Assembly (NCBI RefSeq): GCF_024362695.1
Contig: NC_065419.1
Coordinates: forward strand, 1,798,678 to 1,862,677
Length of the DNA: 64,000 nt
Direction of reading: 5' to 3'
Source of the DNA: Pectinophora gossypiella
Taxonomy: Eukaryota > Arthropoda > Insecta > Lepidoptera > Gelechiidae
Under the pieces are notes generated by a model. It searched no databases and was not told the origin of the DNA. It saw only the letters and a program-made list of their open reading frames with translations. Within the stretch, counting starts at the first letter, position 1; every line of letters starts with the position of its first letter. The position numbers and the translations under genes are program-made. This document shows, piece by piece, positions 62,845 through 64,000 of this stretch.

Positions 62845-63134
62845 GGAGCTCGGTGGCACAGCGGTAAACGCGCTCGGTCTGCGATTGTTGAAGTTATGCA
62901 ACTTTCGCAAAGGCCGGTCATAGGATGGGTGACCACAAAAAAAGTTTTTCATCTCGAGCTCCTCCGTGCTTCGGAAGGCACTTTAAGCCGTTGGTCCCGG
63001 CTGCATTAGCAGTCGTTAATAACCATCAATCCGCACTGGGCCCGCGTGATGGTTTAAGGCCCGATCTCCCTATCCATCCATAGGGAAGGCCCGTGCCCCA
63101 GCAGTGGGGACGTTAATGGGCTGATGATGATGAA
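62845..63134 (+). mobile_element. SINE family S, second plus copy
   Basis: Same build as the 60.95-kb copy: GAGCTCGGTGGCACAGCGGT, GAAGTTATGCAAC, GGATGGGTGACC, central block CCGTGCTTCGGAAGGCACTT, tail CCCCAGCAGTGGGGACGTTA and GATGATGATGA. TAATAG occurs on both sides, a likely target duplication. Confidence 0.9.
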
Positions 63135-63344
63135 TAATAGTGGTTGTGACATGGCATGTGGCGGATCACATAGTTCCGCACAAATCACATAGATGACGCT
63201 TATCGAGGTCTGAAACGCGCTAACAAAGTTGTTCCAGCGCGACGCACATAATATGCATGTTGTGGTCAGATCTTACAATTAATTATTTCATGATGTGCTC
63301 GATCATTGAACAATGATATTCTATTTCATAAAAGGGTGAATATC

Positions 63345-63550
63345 AAAATGTGCCAAGTTTGGTGGCGAACTTTCATAATTATAATTATTATTTTTTCGTG
63401 AAAAATTGGGTTCCGACATGAAAAAGGACAGTTCTAGCTACGAGGAACAAGTTACGTCGTAGAAATCAAATATCCTTTATCATGTCGGAACCCAATTTTC
63501 ACGAAAAAATAATATGAAAGTTTGCCACCAAACTTGACTTTTTGATATTC
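63345..63550. mobile_element. Palindromic MITE family I, copy 2, with 4-bp target duplication
   Basis: GGGTGAATATCAAAATGTGC, CAAGTTTGGTGGCGAA, CGTGAAAAATTGGGTTCCGA on the left; TCGGAACCCAATTTTCACGA, TTTGCCACCAAACTTGA, TGATATTCACCC on the right. AAAA flanks both ends. Same family as 37.4 kb. Confidence 0.88.
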
Positions 63551-64000
63551 ACCCAAAATAGAATATCATTCGTTGGCCACATCACGATGTAGTTTGCCCA
63601 AATCATTGAACACAACAAAATGCATGATTACTTCAAGATATGGCCAAATGTTGGCAATCATATCGTAATTTTTTTATTACTTACTGTTATTATTTATACT
63701 TATCGTCATTTTCAACATTCTAAACAAATCTAGTCAAAACTCTGAAGAATAACAAGAAAAAAAAGAAAGCTAGCAGTTGCACACCGACCAGTAACATTTA
63801 AATGTACTACATATTTGATTGTTTTAATAAACCAAGGTCAATGAATTTGTGGGGTTTTATTTCATAACAAATGAGGGATTACTAATATTAATTATCACAT
63901 ATATTATTTTATATATTATTTATTATTTATTTGAGTATTTCTATTTCTAAAATAATAATTATTTTTTATTATTATTTTTTTCTTTTAAAATAAGACTTAA
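63551..64000. other. No gene recognised
   Basis: Strongly AT-rich to the end of the window. Confidence 0.45.

Overview
This is eukaryotic, intron-containing, AT-rich DNA, most likely from a moth or butterfly (Lepidoptera). It carries BEL/Pao, R1-clade, RTE, REL-type and Penelope-like retroelements, two or more tRNA-headed SINE families, a 5S-rRNA-like SINE, and many short foldback elements (MITEs). The species assignment is inferred from these repeat families; no ribosomal or mitochondrial marker is present.

Layout. 0-2.5 kb: tandem repeats and a possible solo LTR. 2.5-7.2 kb: a BEL/Pao retrotransposon with a long open pol frame but no recognisable gag N-terminus. 7.2-9.3 kb: AT-rich filler. 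9.3-12.3 kb: an intact minus-strand ORF of a non-LTR element with a restriction-like endonuclease (C2H2 finger, RT, PD-D nuclease). 12.6-41 kb: no cellular gene recognised. This stretch is a mosaic of SINEs, LINE tails, a Penelope-like 3' fragment and palindromic MITEs, many nested in one another. 41.1-48.25 kb: a foldback element split by a full-length R1-clade retrotransposon with 14-bp target duplications, a tandem-repeat 5' UTR, two intact in-frame adjacent ORFs and a poly(A) tail. 48.3-52.2 kb: LINE fragments and dispersed repeats. 52.3-56.0 kb: a TIR element whose ends carry repeated GGCGGTAATA motifs, interrupted by an RTE LINE, itself interrupted by a Penelope-like fragment. 56.2-58.9 kb: the only cellular gene I can support, the last three exons (phase-consistent) of a plus-strand gene of unknown function. 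58.9-64 kb: AT-rich DNA with two tRNA/5S-like SINEs and several palindromic MITEs.

How it fits together. The autonomous elements supply possible machinery for the short ones. The RTE LINE 3' end (GCCCAGCAGTGGG...GATGATGATGA) recurs as the tail of two SINE families, which suggests RTE-driven mobilisation. SINEs with different heads and tails share one central block (CCGTGCTTCGGAAGGCACG then TTAAGCCGTTGGTCCCGG), which suggests modular SINE evolution. Nesting and target duplications give a relative order of insertion at several points. I found no bacterial-type operon, CRISPR array or defence system. The most original material is the SINE modularity, the foldback families, the TAA|ATG junction of the R1-clade ORFs, and transposons beside exons of the host gene.
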